Of a DNA stretch of 64,000 nucleotides, positions 25,519 to 33,606 are shown one piece after another. Under the pieces are notes generated by a model. The model saw nothing but the letters and a program-made list of their open reading frames with translations, did not search any database and was not told where the DNA came from. A program made the position numbers and the translations under genes. Each line of letters opens with the position of its first letter. Position 1 is the first letter of the stretch. The DNA comes from Cellulomonas humilata (GTDB lineage Bacteria > Actinomycetota > Actinomycetes > Actinomycetales > Cellulomonadaceae): NCBI RefSeq assembly GCF_030814415.1, contig NZ_JAUSVB010000007.1, positions 62,001-126,000 of the forward strand, given 5' to 3'.

Positions 25519-27729
25519 ATGCTCTCCCACGACGAGGTGACGACCGACCACACCCCCACCGCGCCCCAGCCCGACGCGGCGGGACGGGTGCTCCACCTGC
25601 ACCGTGGGGGCACCAGCGTCGTGGTCGACCTCGACGCCGCCCCGCACCCGGCGATCGTGCACTGGGGCGAGGAGCTCACGGGCTCGAGCGAGCAGACGCT
25701 GCGCGGCCTGGCCGTCGCGGCACGTCCGCAGCGGGTCTCGGGCGGCCTGGACGAACCCGCTCGCGCCACGCTCGTGGCGACTCCGGGGGGCGGATGGCTC
25801 GGCACACCCGGCTTGGAAGGGCACCGCGACGGAGCCTCGTTCAGCGTCCGCCTGGAGCTCGTCGACGTCCAGGCAGACGACCACCGGGCGCAGCTGTCGC
25901 TCGTCGACCGGGAGGCCCGTCTCAGCGTGCAGCTGGAGCTCAGCGTCGGCACCGCCGGGCTGTTCCACCAGCGCATCACGCTGCGCAACGACGGCGACTC
26001 CCGCTACACCGTCCAGCACCTGCACCTCGCGTTCCCCGTGCCGTGGGACGCCACCGAGATCCTCGACACCACCGGACGCCACCTGCGGGAACGGTCGCCG
26101 CAGCGGCACCCGTTCGGATACGGGACGTACCTGCGCGAGAGCCGTCGCGGGCGGCCCGGCGCGGACGCCACCCTCGTGCTGGCCGCCGGTCGCCCCGGGT
26201 TCGGCTTCGAGCGCGGACGCGTCCACGCCGTCCACGTCGCGTGGAGCGGCAACCACCGGCTCGTCGCGGAGCGGTCCGTGTCGGGCGAGGCGTTCCTTGC
26301 GGGAGGCGAGCTGTTCGCACCCGGGGAGGTGGTCCTCGCACCCGGCGGGTCGATCACGTCCCCGGAGGCCATCGGATCCTGGGGAGACGGGCTGAGCGAG
26401 CTCGCGCACCGCTTCCACGACGAGTGGCGCAGCCGGCCGGCCCATCCGCGCCGACCCCGGCCCATCACGCTCAACACGTGGGAGGCTGTGTACTTCGACC
26501 ACTCGCTCGAGCGACTGACCGCGCTCGCGGACGCCGCCGCATCCGTCGGTGTCGAGCGGTTCGTGCTCGACGACGGCTGGTTCGTCGGCCGCCGCGACGA
26601 CACGGCCGGGCTGGGTGACTGGTATGTCGACCCGACGGTCTGGCCCGACGGGCTGCACCCCCTCGTGGACCACGTCCACGACCGCGGCATGGAGTTCGGG
26701 CTGTGGGTGGAGCCCGAGATGGTCAACCCCGACAGCGACCTCGCGCGGGAGCACCCGGACTGGATCCTGCGGGCGCGGATGGCGCTGCCGCAGTCGGCAC
26801 GCCAGCAGCAGGTGCTCGACCTCGCCCACGAGGACGCCTACGCCTACATCGCCGCGCGCTTGCACGCGCTGCTCGACGAGTACCCGATCGCGTACCTGAA
26901 GTGGGACCACAACCGCGACCTGCTCGACGCCGGCAGCGGCCCGGAGGGCGTCGCCCGGGTCCGCGAGCACACGCTCGCCCTCTACCGCCTGCTGGACGAG
27001 CTCAAGGCCGCCCACCCCGGGCTCGAGATCGAGAGCTGCGCATCGGGGGGTGCGCGGGTCGACCTGGGCATCCTGGCCCGCACGGACCGCATCTGGACCA
27101 GCGACACCCTCGACCCGCTCGAGCGGCTGACCAACCAGCGGTACACCGCCCTGCTGGTGCCGCCCGAGCTGATGGGCATGCACCTGACCAGCCCCGTCGT
27201 GCACTCCACCGGCCGGACCGTGGACCTGGACTTCAGCGCCGCGGTCGCGCTGCTCGGTCACGTCGGGATCGAGTGGGACCTCACCGCGACCGACGACGAG
27301 ACGCGCTCCCGCATCGCCGCGTGGGTGGAGCTCGCCAAGCACGTCCGCCCGCTCGTGGCGGCCGGTCGCACCGTCGACGTCGACGGCACCGAGCCCGGCA
27401 TCGACGTCCGCGGCATCGTCGCGCGCGACCGCTCTTCGGCCGTGTTCACCCTCACGCAGACCGACACGACCGTGGCCTACCCGCCCGGACGGGTCCGGAT
27501 CCCCGGGCTCGACCCCGGACGGCAGTACCGCATCCGGGTCGTCGGCGGCTCGACGACCGCCGCGGCCCAGTCGGGCCTCGAGTGGCAGGACCACGGCATC
27601 GCACTGACGGGCCGTGAGCTCGACGCCGTCGGCCTGCGGCCCCCGGTCCAGTACCCCCAGAGATCCACCGTCATCGAGCTGACAGCCGAGGACGGAGCAC
27701 CACACCAGGCGCAAGGAGGCGCACGATGA
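25519..27729 (+). CDS. GH36 alpha-galactosidase
   Basis: Hydrolyses terminal alpha-galactose from melibiose, raffinose-family sugars or galactomannan fragments, probably inside the cell. The 736 residues contain an N-terminal beta-sandwich, a (beta/alpha)8 barrel from about residue 310, and a C-terminal beta domain. The nucleophile is Asp463 in YLKWDHNRD and the acid/base is Asp529 in WTSDTLDPLERL. CASGGARVD and WVEPEMVNPDSDL also match the family. No signal peptide is present. The stop overlaps the ATG of the binding-protein gene (ATGA), tying hydrolysis to import. Confidence 0.94.
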   Translation: MLSHDEVTTDHTPTAPQPDAAGRVLHLHRGGTSVVVDLDAAPHPAIVHWGEELTGSSEQTLRGLAVAARPQRVSGGLDEPARATLVATPGGGWLGTPGLEGHRDGASFSVRLELVDVQADDHRAQLSLVDREARLSVQLELSVGTAGLFHQRITLRNDGDSRYTVQHLHLAFPVPWDATEILDTTGRHLRERSPQRHPFGYGTYLRESRRGRPGADATLVLAAGRPGFGFERGRVHAVHVAWSGNHRLVAERSVSGEAFLAGGELFAPGEVVLAPGGSITSPEAIGSWGDGLSELAHRFHDEWRSRPAHPRRPRPITLNTWEAVYFDHSLERLTALADAAASVGVERFVLDDGWFVGRRDDTAGLGDWYVDPTVWPDGLHPLVDHVHDRGMEFGLWVEPEMVNPDSDLAREHPDWILRARMALPQSARQQQVLDLAHEDAYAYIAARLHALLDEYPIAYLKWDHNRDLLDAGSGPEGVARVREHTLALYRLLDELKAAHPGLEIESCASGGARVDLGILARTDRIWTSDTLDPLERLTNQRYTALLVPPELMGMHLTSPVVHSTGRTVDLDFSAAVALLGHVGIEWDLTATDDETRSRIAAWVELAKHVRPLVAAGRTVDVDGTEPGIDVRGIVARDRSSAVFTLTQTDTTVAYPPGRVRIPGLDPGRQYRIRVVGGSTTAAAQSGLEWQDHGIALTGRELDAVGLRPPVQYPQRSTVIELTAEDGAPHQAQGGAR

Positions 27730-29015
27730 GACACCGAATGACGCGACGAGGTCGCGTGGCAGCGGCAGCCGGGGCGGTGGCCCTGCTGACCGTCGTCGGC
27801 GGCTGCGGCAACGAACCGTCCGACGGCGTGACCACCCTGAGCTTCTTCCAGTTCAAGGGTGAGGCGCTCGAGGACTTCAACCAGATCATCGCCGACTTCG
27901 AGGCGGAGAACCCGGACATCCGCGTCGTGCAGAACCAGGTCGCCGACGCCGACACGGCCATCCGGACGCTGCTGGTCAAGGACAAGGCGCCGGACGTCAT
28001 CACGCTGAACGCCAGCGGGAACTTCGGGCGGCTCGCCCAGGCCGGGGTCTTCTACGACTTCTCCGACGAGCCGGTGCTGGGCACCATCAACCCGGCGGTG
28101 CAGGAGATCATCGCGGACCTGGGCACCAACGGTGACGAGGTGAGCGGCCTCGGCTACGTCAACAACGCCAACGGCGTCATCTACAACCAGGACATCTTCG
28201 AGGAGCAGGGCCTGGAGGTCCCCGAGACGTGGGACGAGCTCATCGCCGTGTGCGACGCGCTCGAGGCCGCCGGCATCACCCCGTTCTACGGCACCCTGGC
28301 GGACTCGTGGACCGGGCTGCCGTCCTTCAACGCTCTCGGTGCCTACCCGGCGATGGACGACTTCTTCGACAAGATGCGCGAGCAGGGCGAGGACACCGGC
28401 CCCGACTCGGAGGTGTCGTTCGAGAAGAACTTCGCCGAGGCGATGGACCAGCAGTACCAGCTGTTCGAGTACATGCAGGACGGCTACCGGGGCGCGACCT
28501 ACGACGACGGCAACGCCGCGTTCGCGAACGGCGAGGTGGCCATGCTCCTGCAGGGCATCTGGGCGCTGAGCCCGGTCAAGGGGATCAACCCGGACATCCG
28601 GACGGGGATCTTCCCGTACCCGGCCGCGGACGACCCGGCCGACCGCGTGCTGGTCTCCGGCGTCGACGTCGTCGTGACGATGGCCAAGGACTCGCCCCGC
28701 AAGGAGGAGGCGCTGCGGTTCATCGACTACCTGTTCCAGAAGGACGTGATCGAGGAGTTCGCCGCCTCGCAGAACATGGTCCCGTCCGTGGAGGGGGCCG
28801 AGCTCAGCGACGAGCCGGCGATCCAGTCGGTCGCGCCGTACTTCGACGAGGGCCGGATCGCCGGCTTCATCGACCACCAGATCCCGCCCAGCATCCCGCT
28901 GGCGGCCATCGACCAGCAGTTCCTGTTCAGCGGCGACGCAGAGGCTGCGCTCGCCACCCTCGACAGCGAGTGGAGCAAGGTCGCCGCTCGCACCATCCCC
29001 GTGACGGGAGAATGA
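27726..29015 (+). CDS. ABC transporter sugar-binding lipoprotein (raffinose/melibiose type)
   Basis: A 429-residue family 1 extracellular solute-binding protein. The signal peptide (basic start, then AAAAGAVALLTVVGGC) ends in a lipobox whose Cys near 27 would be lipidated. Mature features include LSFFQFKGEALEDFNQIIADFEAENPDI and the mid-domain GVIYNQDIFEEQGLEVPETWDEL. Its place between the alpha-galactosidase and two permease genes suggests alpha-galactosides as ligand. It is translationally coupled at both ends (ATGA overlaps). Confidence 0.9.
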   Translation: MRHRMTRRGRVAAAAGAVALLTVVGGCGNEPSDGVTTLSFFQFKGEALEDFNQIIADFEAENPDIRVVQNQVADADTAIRTLLVKDKAPDVITLNASGNFGRLAQAGVFYDFSDEPVLGTINPAVQEIIADLGTNGDEVSGLGYVNNANGVIYNQDIFEEQGLEVPETWDELIAVCDALEAAGITPFYGTLADSWTGLPSFNALGAYPAMDDFFDKMREQGEDTGPDSEVSFEKNFAEAMDQQYQLFEYMQDGYRGATYDDGNAAFANGEVAMLLQGIWALSPVKGINPDIRTGIFPYPAADDPADRVLVSGVDVVVTMAKDSPRKEEALRFIDYLFQKDVIEEFAASQNMVPSVEGAELSDEPAIQSVAPYFDEGRIAGFIDHQIPPSIPLAAIDQQFLFSGDAEAALATLDSEWSKVAARTIPVTGE

Positions 29016-29953
29016 CGATGACGTCCTCCACGCAAGCCCCACCGGCCCCACCCGCGGCCGGCGGCACCGGTCGCACGACGATCCCGCCCGTCAAGGTCGG
29101 CCGCGCGCAGACCACGTTCTACTGGATGGTCTGGCCCGCAGTCATCGCGTTCTTCCTGTTCCACACCGTCCCGGTGCTCGTCGGCATCTTCTACAGCTTC
29201 ACCAACTACGCCGGCTACGGCGGGTGGAACTTCGTCGGGCTGTCCAACTACGCCAACCTGTTCAAGGACGACCGAATCCTGGCGGCGTACGGGTTCTCGT
29301 TCCTGTTCGCGATCGCCGCGACCATCCTGACGAACGCGATCTCGCTGGCCATCGCGATGGGCCTGAACGCCAAGATCATGGCCCGCAACCTGTTCCGTGG
29401 CGTGTACTTCGTGCCCTACGTCCTGGCGGCCCTGGTCATCGGCTACGTGTTCCAGTTCCTGTTCTCCAGCTCGCTGCCGAAGATCCTGTCGGGCATCCCC
29501 CTGATCGCCGACAACATCCTCACGAACGAGACGTGGGCGTGGACCGCGATCGTCGCGCTCGCCGTCTGGCAGGCCTGCGCCTTCACGATCATCATCTACC
29601 TGTCCGGCTTGCAGACGATCCCGCGCGAGCTCTACGAGGCCGCGTCCCTGGACGGCGCCAAGCCCTGGCGGCAGTTCTCGTCGATCACCTTCCCGTTGAT
29701 CAGCGCGTTCTTCACGATCAACGTCGTGCTGAGCCTCAAGGGCTTCCTGCAGGTCTTCGACCAGATCGTCGCCCTGACGAACGGCGGCCCGGGCACGGCG
29801 ACCGAGTCCGTGACCCTGCTCATCTTCCGAGGCGGGTTCTCCGGCGGGGAGTTCGCCTACCAGTCGGCGAACGCGGTGATCTTCTTCATCGTCATCACCA
29901 TCGTCTCGCTGTTCCAGTTCAAGGTCCTTCAGCGCAGAGAGGCGGACTTCTGA
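29012..29953 (+). CDS. ABC transporter permease (MalF-like)
   Basis: A 313-residue sugar ABC permease with six predicted membrane segments after a cytoplasmic Pro-rich start (about 1-35). The EAA loop ELYEAASLDGAKPWRQF lies near residue 205 and would contact the ATPase. The first external stretch GYGGWNFVGLSNYANLF is typical of MalF-like partners. Start is ATG with GGGAG close upstream, overlapping the binding-protein stop. No ATPase gene is present in the operon; actinobacteria usually share a multi-system MsiK ATPase. Confidence 0.92.
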   Translation: MTMTSSTQAPPAPPAAGGTGRTTIPPVKVGRAQTTFYWMVWPAVIAFFLFHTVPVLVGIFYSFTNYAGYGGWNFVGLSNYANLFKDDRILAAYGFSFLFAIAATILTNAISLAIAMGLNAKIMARNLFRGVYFVPYVLAALVIGYVFQFLFSSSLPKILSGIPLIADNILTNETWAWTAIVALAVWQACAFTIIIYLSGLQTIPRELYEAASLDGAKPWRQFSSITFPLISAFFTINVVLSLKGFLQVFDQIVALTNGGPGTATESVTLLIFRGGFSGGEFAYQSANAVIFFIVITIVSLFQFKVLQRREADF

Positions 29954-30861
29954 TGACCACCGCAGGCACCGCGCTCGGCCAGGCCGAGGCCGTCCTTCCC
30001 GAGCCTCGGCGGCGCCGCACGAAGAACGTCGCCGACGACGACTCCCGCAAGATCAACTGGTGGGTGACCGCACTGATCGCGGTGTGCTCCCTGACGATCC
30101 TGATCCCGCTGTACCTGGCGGTCGTCGTGGCCCTCAAGACTCCCGACCAGCTCGCCGCCGGCACCGGCTTCGAGTGGCCGAACCCCGTCCGCTGGGAGAA
30201 CTTCGCCGAGGCGTGGGAGCGGACGAGCTTTCCCCAGGCGCTCATGAACACCGCGATGATCACCGTCGGGGCGGTCGTCCTCACGCTGCTCACCAGCTCG
30301 GTCGTCGCCTACGGCATCGCGCGGAACATCCACCGACCGTTCTTCAAGGGCGTCTTCTTCTACCTGCTGGCGGCCCTGTTCATCCCGTTCCCGATCATCA
30401 TGCTGCCGCTCGTGAAGCAGACCTCGCTCCTGGGCCTCGACAACCAGGCGGGCATGATCGTGCTCTACACGATCTACGGGCTGTCGCTGAACATCTTCAT
30501 CTACACCGCCTACATCCGATCGATCCCGATCGAGCTGGAGGAGGCGGCGCGGGTCGACGGCGCCTCGACGTGGCGGGTGTTCCGGCAGATCATCTTCCCG
30601 CTGCTGACCCCCATGAACGCGACGGTCGGCATCCTCACCTGCGTGTGGGCGTGGAACGACTTCATCATGCCGCTCGTGGTGCTCACCGACCCGGGAGCCC
30701 GGACGCTCCCGCTCGCGCAGTACGTGTTCCAGGGCCAGTTCAACACCGACTACACGGTGGCGTTCGCGTCCTACCTCATGGCCATGGCGCCGCTGCTGGT
30801 GGTCTACATCTTCAGCCAGCGCTGGGTCATCTCCGGGGTCACGCGGGGGTCGATCAAGTAG
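29953..30861 (+). CDS. ABC transporter permease (MalG-like)
   Basis: A 302-residue partner permease with six membrane segments and the EAA loop ELEEAARVDGASTWRVF near residue 195. The terminal RWVISGVTRGSIK is characteristic of MalG-type subunits. The ATG overlaps the previous stop by one base (TGATG). It is the last gene of the alpha-galactoside operon, followed by a strong terminator hairpin. Confidence 0.92.
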   Translation: MTTAGTALGQAEAVLPEPRRRRTKNVADDDSRKINWWVTALIAVCSLTILIPLYLAVVVALKTPDQLAAGTGFEWPNPVRWENFAEAWERTSFPQALMNTAMITVGAVVLTLLTSSVVAYGIARNIHRPFFKGVFFYLLAALFIPFPIIMLPLVKQTSLLGLDNQAGMIVLYTIYGLSLNIFIYTAYIRSIPIELEEAARVDGASTWRVFRQIIFPLLTPMNATVGILTCVWAWNDFIMPLVVLTDPGARTLPLAQYVFQGQFNTDYTVAFASYLMAMAPLLVVYIFSQRWVISGVTRGSIK

Positions 30862-30888
30862 GGCACGACTGCTCGACACCCGCGCGAA

Positions 30889-30922
30889 GACGGGCCCGCT
30901 CCCCCTCCGGAGCGGGCCCGTC
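30889..30922 (+). terminator. Terminator of the alpha-galactoside operon
   Basis: A perfect 14-bp stem GACGGGCCCGCTCC/GGAGCGGGCCCGTC with a six-base loop lies 27 bases after the last permease stop. There is no long U tract. Confidence 0.85.
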
Positions 30923-30939
30923 GTCGTGCTGGGCCTTGC

Positions 30940-30970
30940 GAAAGTACTTTCACTAGTGGAAAGTACTTCC
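30940..30970 (+). promoter_or_regulatory. Tandem GAAAGTACTT operator upstream of the membrane protein/regulator pair
   Basis: The perfect 12-bp palindrome GAAAGTACTTTC (30940-30951) is followed by CACTAGTG, also palindromic, and then a second near-palindrome GGAAAGTACTTCC ending directly at the ATG. The whole block is close to one long dyad centred on CTAG, with a single extra base on the right. Such doubled sites suit a dimeric winged-helix repressor, and the second gene of this operon encodes one, so autoregulation is likely. Confidence 0.65.
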
Positions 30971-31402
30971 ATGACCTCCACGAACCCCACGCCCGACGAG
31001 GCACGCCAGCTGCTCGCCATGAGCGCCGGAGCCGCCGGTTCCCTGCGCGCCGCCGGCCAGAACCGGCACGCCCAGTGGCTCACCGGCCTCGCGACCAGCA
31101 CCTTCATGTTCTACGTCGGCCTGAGCACCATCCCCGACGACGGCCCGGCTCTCGTCCTGTGCGGCGCGTACATGGCGTCGTGCCTGGTCCTGTCCGTCTC
31201 CCTGCTCCGGGGCGTCACCGTGACGAAGGAAGGCATGGGCCGGCGCTGGATCGGCGCCATCCGTGGCTGGGGCATCGCCTACACGGTCACCCTCATCGTC
31301 GGGCTCACCTGGCTGCGCGAGTCCGTCCTCTTCTGGCTGCTCGCCTCGGTCGTCGTCACTGCACCGCTGGCCGTCGGCGCCTGGCGCGAGGGACGCGCCT
31401 GA
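30971..31402 (+). CDS. Four-TM membrane protein, function unknown
   Basis: A 143-residue membrane protein. A soluble N-terminus (about 1-30, TPDEARQLLAMSAGAAGSLRAAG) is followed by four hydrophobic segments (about 35-52, 57-76, 93-112 and 115-133). No family is recognised with confidence. ATG follows the tandem palindrome directly, with GGAAAG seven bases upstream acting both as operator and possible ribosome binding site. The stop overlaps the start of the regulator gene by one base, so the two form a unit. Confidence 0.75.
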   Translation: MTSTNPTPDEARQLLAMSAGAAGSLRAAGQNRHAQWLTGLATSTFMFYVGLSTIPDDGPALVLCGAYMASCLVLSVSLLRGVTVTKEGMGRRWIGAIRGWGIAYTVTLIVGLTWLRESVLFWLLASVVVTAPLAVGAWREGRA

Positions 31403-31725
31403 TGCCCCCGCTCCCCGGGAGCGACTCCGTCGGTGAGGAGGCGCGCGCCCGCCTGGACGACGTCATCCACTCCCCCGTGCGGCTGTCCGTGGTCGCCGCC
31501 CTCGCCGCCACGGACGAGGCCGAGTTCGCCGCCGTCCGCGACGCGGTGCAGATCAGCGACTCGGCGCTCAGCAAGGCCGTGACCGCCCTCGAGCAGGCCG
31601 AGTACGTGCACGTGCGCAAGGGGTACGTCGGCAAGCGACCCCGCACGTGGCTCAAGCTCACGCCCGCGGGCCGCGACGCCTTGCGCGAGCACCTGGCGGC
31701 GCTGCGGGCGATCGCGGGCGCCTGA
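31402..31725 (+). CDS. Winged-helix transcriptional regulator (MarR/HTH_34-like)
   Basis: A 107-residue single-domain DNA-binding protein. The region VIHSPVRLSVVAALAATDEAEFAAVRDAVQISDSALSKAVTALEQAEYV (about 22-72) is a winged helix of the type annotated HTH_34, with a basic wing KGYVGKRPRTWLKLT. It ends in a short helix that probably dimerises. No ligand domain is present. It is coupled to the membrane protein gene and likely represses its own operon through the GAAAGTACTT sites. Confidence 0.85.
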   Translation: MPPLPGSDSVGEEARARLDDVIHSPVRLSVVAALAATDEAEFAAVRDAVQISDSALSKAVTALEQAEYVHVRKGYVGKRPRTWLKLTPAGRDALREHLAALRAIAGA

Positions 31726-31731
31726 ACGCGC

Positions 31732-31765
31732 GAACGGCCCGGTCCGTGGGAGGACCGGGCCGTTC
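31732..31765. terminator. Bidirectional terminator between the regulator gene and ilvD
   Basis: A perfect 14-bp stem GAACGGCCCGGTCC/GGACCGGGCCGTTC with a six-base loop lies in the 47-base gap between two convergent genes, so it can serve both. Confidence 0.85.
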
Positions 31766-31772
31766 GAGCCGC

Positions 31773-33503
31773 TCAGATCAGCACCGCGCCCTTCGACGCC
31801 GACTGCACCAGCTTCGCGTACTTGGCCAGCACGCCGCGCGTGTACGTGGGGGGCAGCGGCGCCCAGCCGGCCTTGCGAGCCTCGAGCTCCTCGGCGCTGA
31901 CCAGCAGGTCCAGCGTCCCGTTGGCCACGTCCAGCTGGATCCGGTCGCCGTCCTGGACGAATGCGATCGGTCCGCCGTCGACCGCCTCGGGTGCCACGTG
32001 CCCGACACAGAGGCCGGTGGTGCCCCCGGAGAAGCGACCGTCGGTGAGCAGCAGGACGTCCTTGCCCAGGCCGGCGCCCTTGATCGCGCCCGTGATGGCG
32101 AGCATCTCGCGCATGCCCGGGCCGCCCTTGGGGCCCTCGTAGCGGATGACGACCACGTCGCCGGCGACGATCGTGCCGTCCTCCAGCGCGTCCATCGCGG
32201 CGCGCTCGCGCTCGAAGACGCGTGCGGTCCCCTCGAACACGTCGGAGTCGAAGCCGGCCGACTTCACCACGGCACCCTCGGGTGCGAGCGAGCCGTGCAG
32301 GATCGTGATGCCGCCCGTCTTGTGGATCGGGTTGTCCAGGGCGCGCAGGATCTTGCCGTCCGGGTCGGGCGGGTTCACGTCGGCCAGGTTCTCCGCGACC
32401 GTCTTGCCGGTCACGGTCAGGCAGTCGCCGTGCAGGAGACCCGCGTCGAGCAGCGCCTTCATCACGACCGGGACACCACCGATGCGGTCGACGTCGTTCA
32501 TGACGAAGCGGCCGAACGGCTTGAGGTCGCCCAGGTGCGGGACCTTCGCGGCGACGCGCGAGAAGTCGGCGAGCGTGAGGTCGACCTCGGCCTCGTGCGC
32601 GATCGCGAGCAGGTGCAGGACCGCGTTGGTGGAGCCGCCGAACGCCATGACGACGGCGATGGCGTTCTCGAACGCCTCCTTGGTCATGATCTGGCGCGCC
32701 GTGATGCCCTGGCGCAGCAGCTCGACGACCGCCTCGCCGGACTTCTTGGCGAACGCGTCCCGGCGGCGGTCGGCCGACGGCGGGGCCGCGGAGCCGGGGA
32801 TCGACATGCCGATCGCCTCGGCCACCGACGCCATCGTGTTGGCGGTGTACATGCCGCCGCAGGCGCCCTCGCCGGGACAGATGGCCCGCTCGATCCGGTC
32901 GACGTCCTCGCGGCTCATGAGCCCGCGGGCGCACGCGCCGACGGCCTCGAACGCGTCGATGATCGTGACGTCCTTCTCGGTGCCGTCCTCGAGCTTGACC
33001 CAGCCCGGCGCGATCGACCCGGCGTAGAGGAACACGCTGGCCAGGTCGAGGCGGGCGGCGGCCATGAGCATGCCCGGCAGGGACTTGTCGCAGCCGGCCA
33101 GCAGCACCGAGCCGTCGAGACGTTCGGCCTGCATGACGGTCTCCACCGAGTCGGCGATGATGTCGCGGCTGACCAGCGAGAAGTGCATGCCCTCGTGGCC
33201 CATGGAGATGCCGTCGGACACCGAGATCGTGCCGAACTCGAGCGGGTAGCCGCCCGCCGCGTGCACGCCGGCCTTGGCCGCCTGGGCCAGCCGCTGGAGC
33301 GAGAGGTTGCAGGGCGTGATCTCGTTCCAGGAGCTGGCGACGCCGATCTGGGGCTTCGCGAAGTCGTCGTCGCCGAGGCCTACCGCGCGGAGCATGCCGC
33401 GCGAGGCCGTGGCCTCGAGGCCGTCGGTGACGGTGCGCGAGCGGGGCTTGATGTCGACGGGGGGAGCAGTGGAGCTGGGGGCGTTGTCCGACGTCACGGT
33501 CAT
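31773..33503 (-). CDS. ilvD: Dihydroxy-acid dehydratase
   Basis: Iron-sulfur enzyme that dehydrates dihydroxyisovalerate and dihydroxymethylvalerate in valine and isoleucine synthesis. It has 576 residues. Cluster cysteines are in LLAGCDKSLPGML and ICPGEGACGGMYTANTM; the LTDGRFSGGTTGLCVGHVAPEA segment near the C-terminus carries catalytic residues. The LeuD-like C-terminal barrel is complete. Start ATG follows a GCGTC-rich leader without a recognisable attenuator. It is separated from the other ilv genes by about 11 kb and flanked by hairpin terminators on both sides. Confidence 0.96.
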   Translation of the reverse strand: MTVTSDNAPSSTAPPVDIKPRSRTVTDGLEATASRGMLRAVGLGDDDFAKPQIGVASSWNEITPCNLSLQRLAQAAKAGVHAAGGYPLEFGTISVSDGISMGHEGMHFSLVSRDIIADSVETVMQAERLDGSVLLAGCDKSLPGMLMAAARLDLASVFLYAGSIAPGWVKLEDGTEKDVTIIDAFEAVGACARGLMSREDVDRIERAICPGEGACGGMYTANTMASVAEAIGMSIPGSAAPPSADRRRDAFAKKSGEAVVELLRQGITARQIMTKEAFENAIAVVMAFGGSTNAVLHLLAIAHEAEVDLTLADFSRVAAKVPHLGDLKPFGRFVMNDVDRIGGVPVVMKALLDAGLLHGDCLTVTGKTVAENLADVNPPDPDGKILRALDNPIHKTGGITILHGSLAPEGAVVKSAGFDSDVFEGTARVFERERAAMDALEDGTIVAGDVVVIRYEGPKGGPGMREMLAITGAIKGAGLGKDVLLLTDGRFSGGTTGLCVGHVAPEAVDGGPIAFVQDGDRIQLDVANGTLDLLVSAEELEARKAGWAPLPPTYTRGVLAKYAKLVQSASKGAVLI

Positions 33504-33560
33504 GCTCGCGAGTGTATGACTGCGCCCGCGCCCGGCAGCGGGAGGGTCACCCTGCGGACG

Positions 33561-33600
33561 GCGTCCCCCGTCGACCTCGGGAGAGATCGACAGGGGACGC
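33561..33600 (-). terminator. Terminator after the lone sugar-binding protein gene
   Basis: Arms GCGTCCCC-C-GTCGA and TCGAC-A-GGGGACGC pair as 8 plus 5 bp with one internal mismatch and a 12-base loop. The hairpin lies six bases after the stop of the binding-protein gene and would also insulate ilvD downstream. Confidence 0.75.
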
Positions 33601-33606
33601 TCCGGC

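Noticed and set aside
27726..30861. Missing ATPase taken as a broken importer operon
   Set aside because: All three importer operons here lack an ATPase gene, which is normal in actinobacteria where one MsiK-type ATPase serves many sugar importers.
33504..33606. Possible ilvD attenuator in the gap upstream of ilvD
   Set aside because: The hairpin present directly follows the stop of the binding-protein gene and is better explained as its terminator; no leader peptide is visible.
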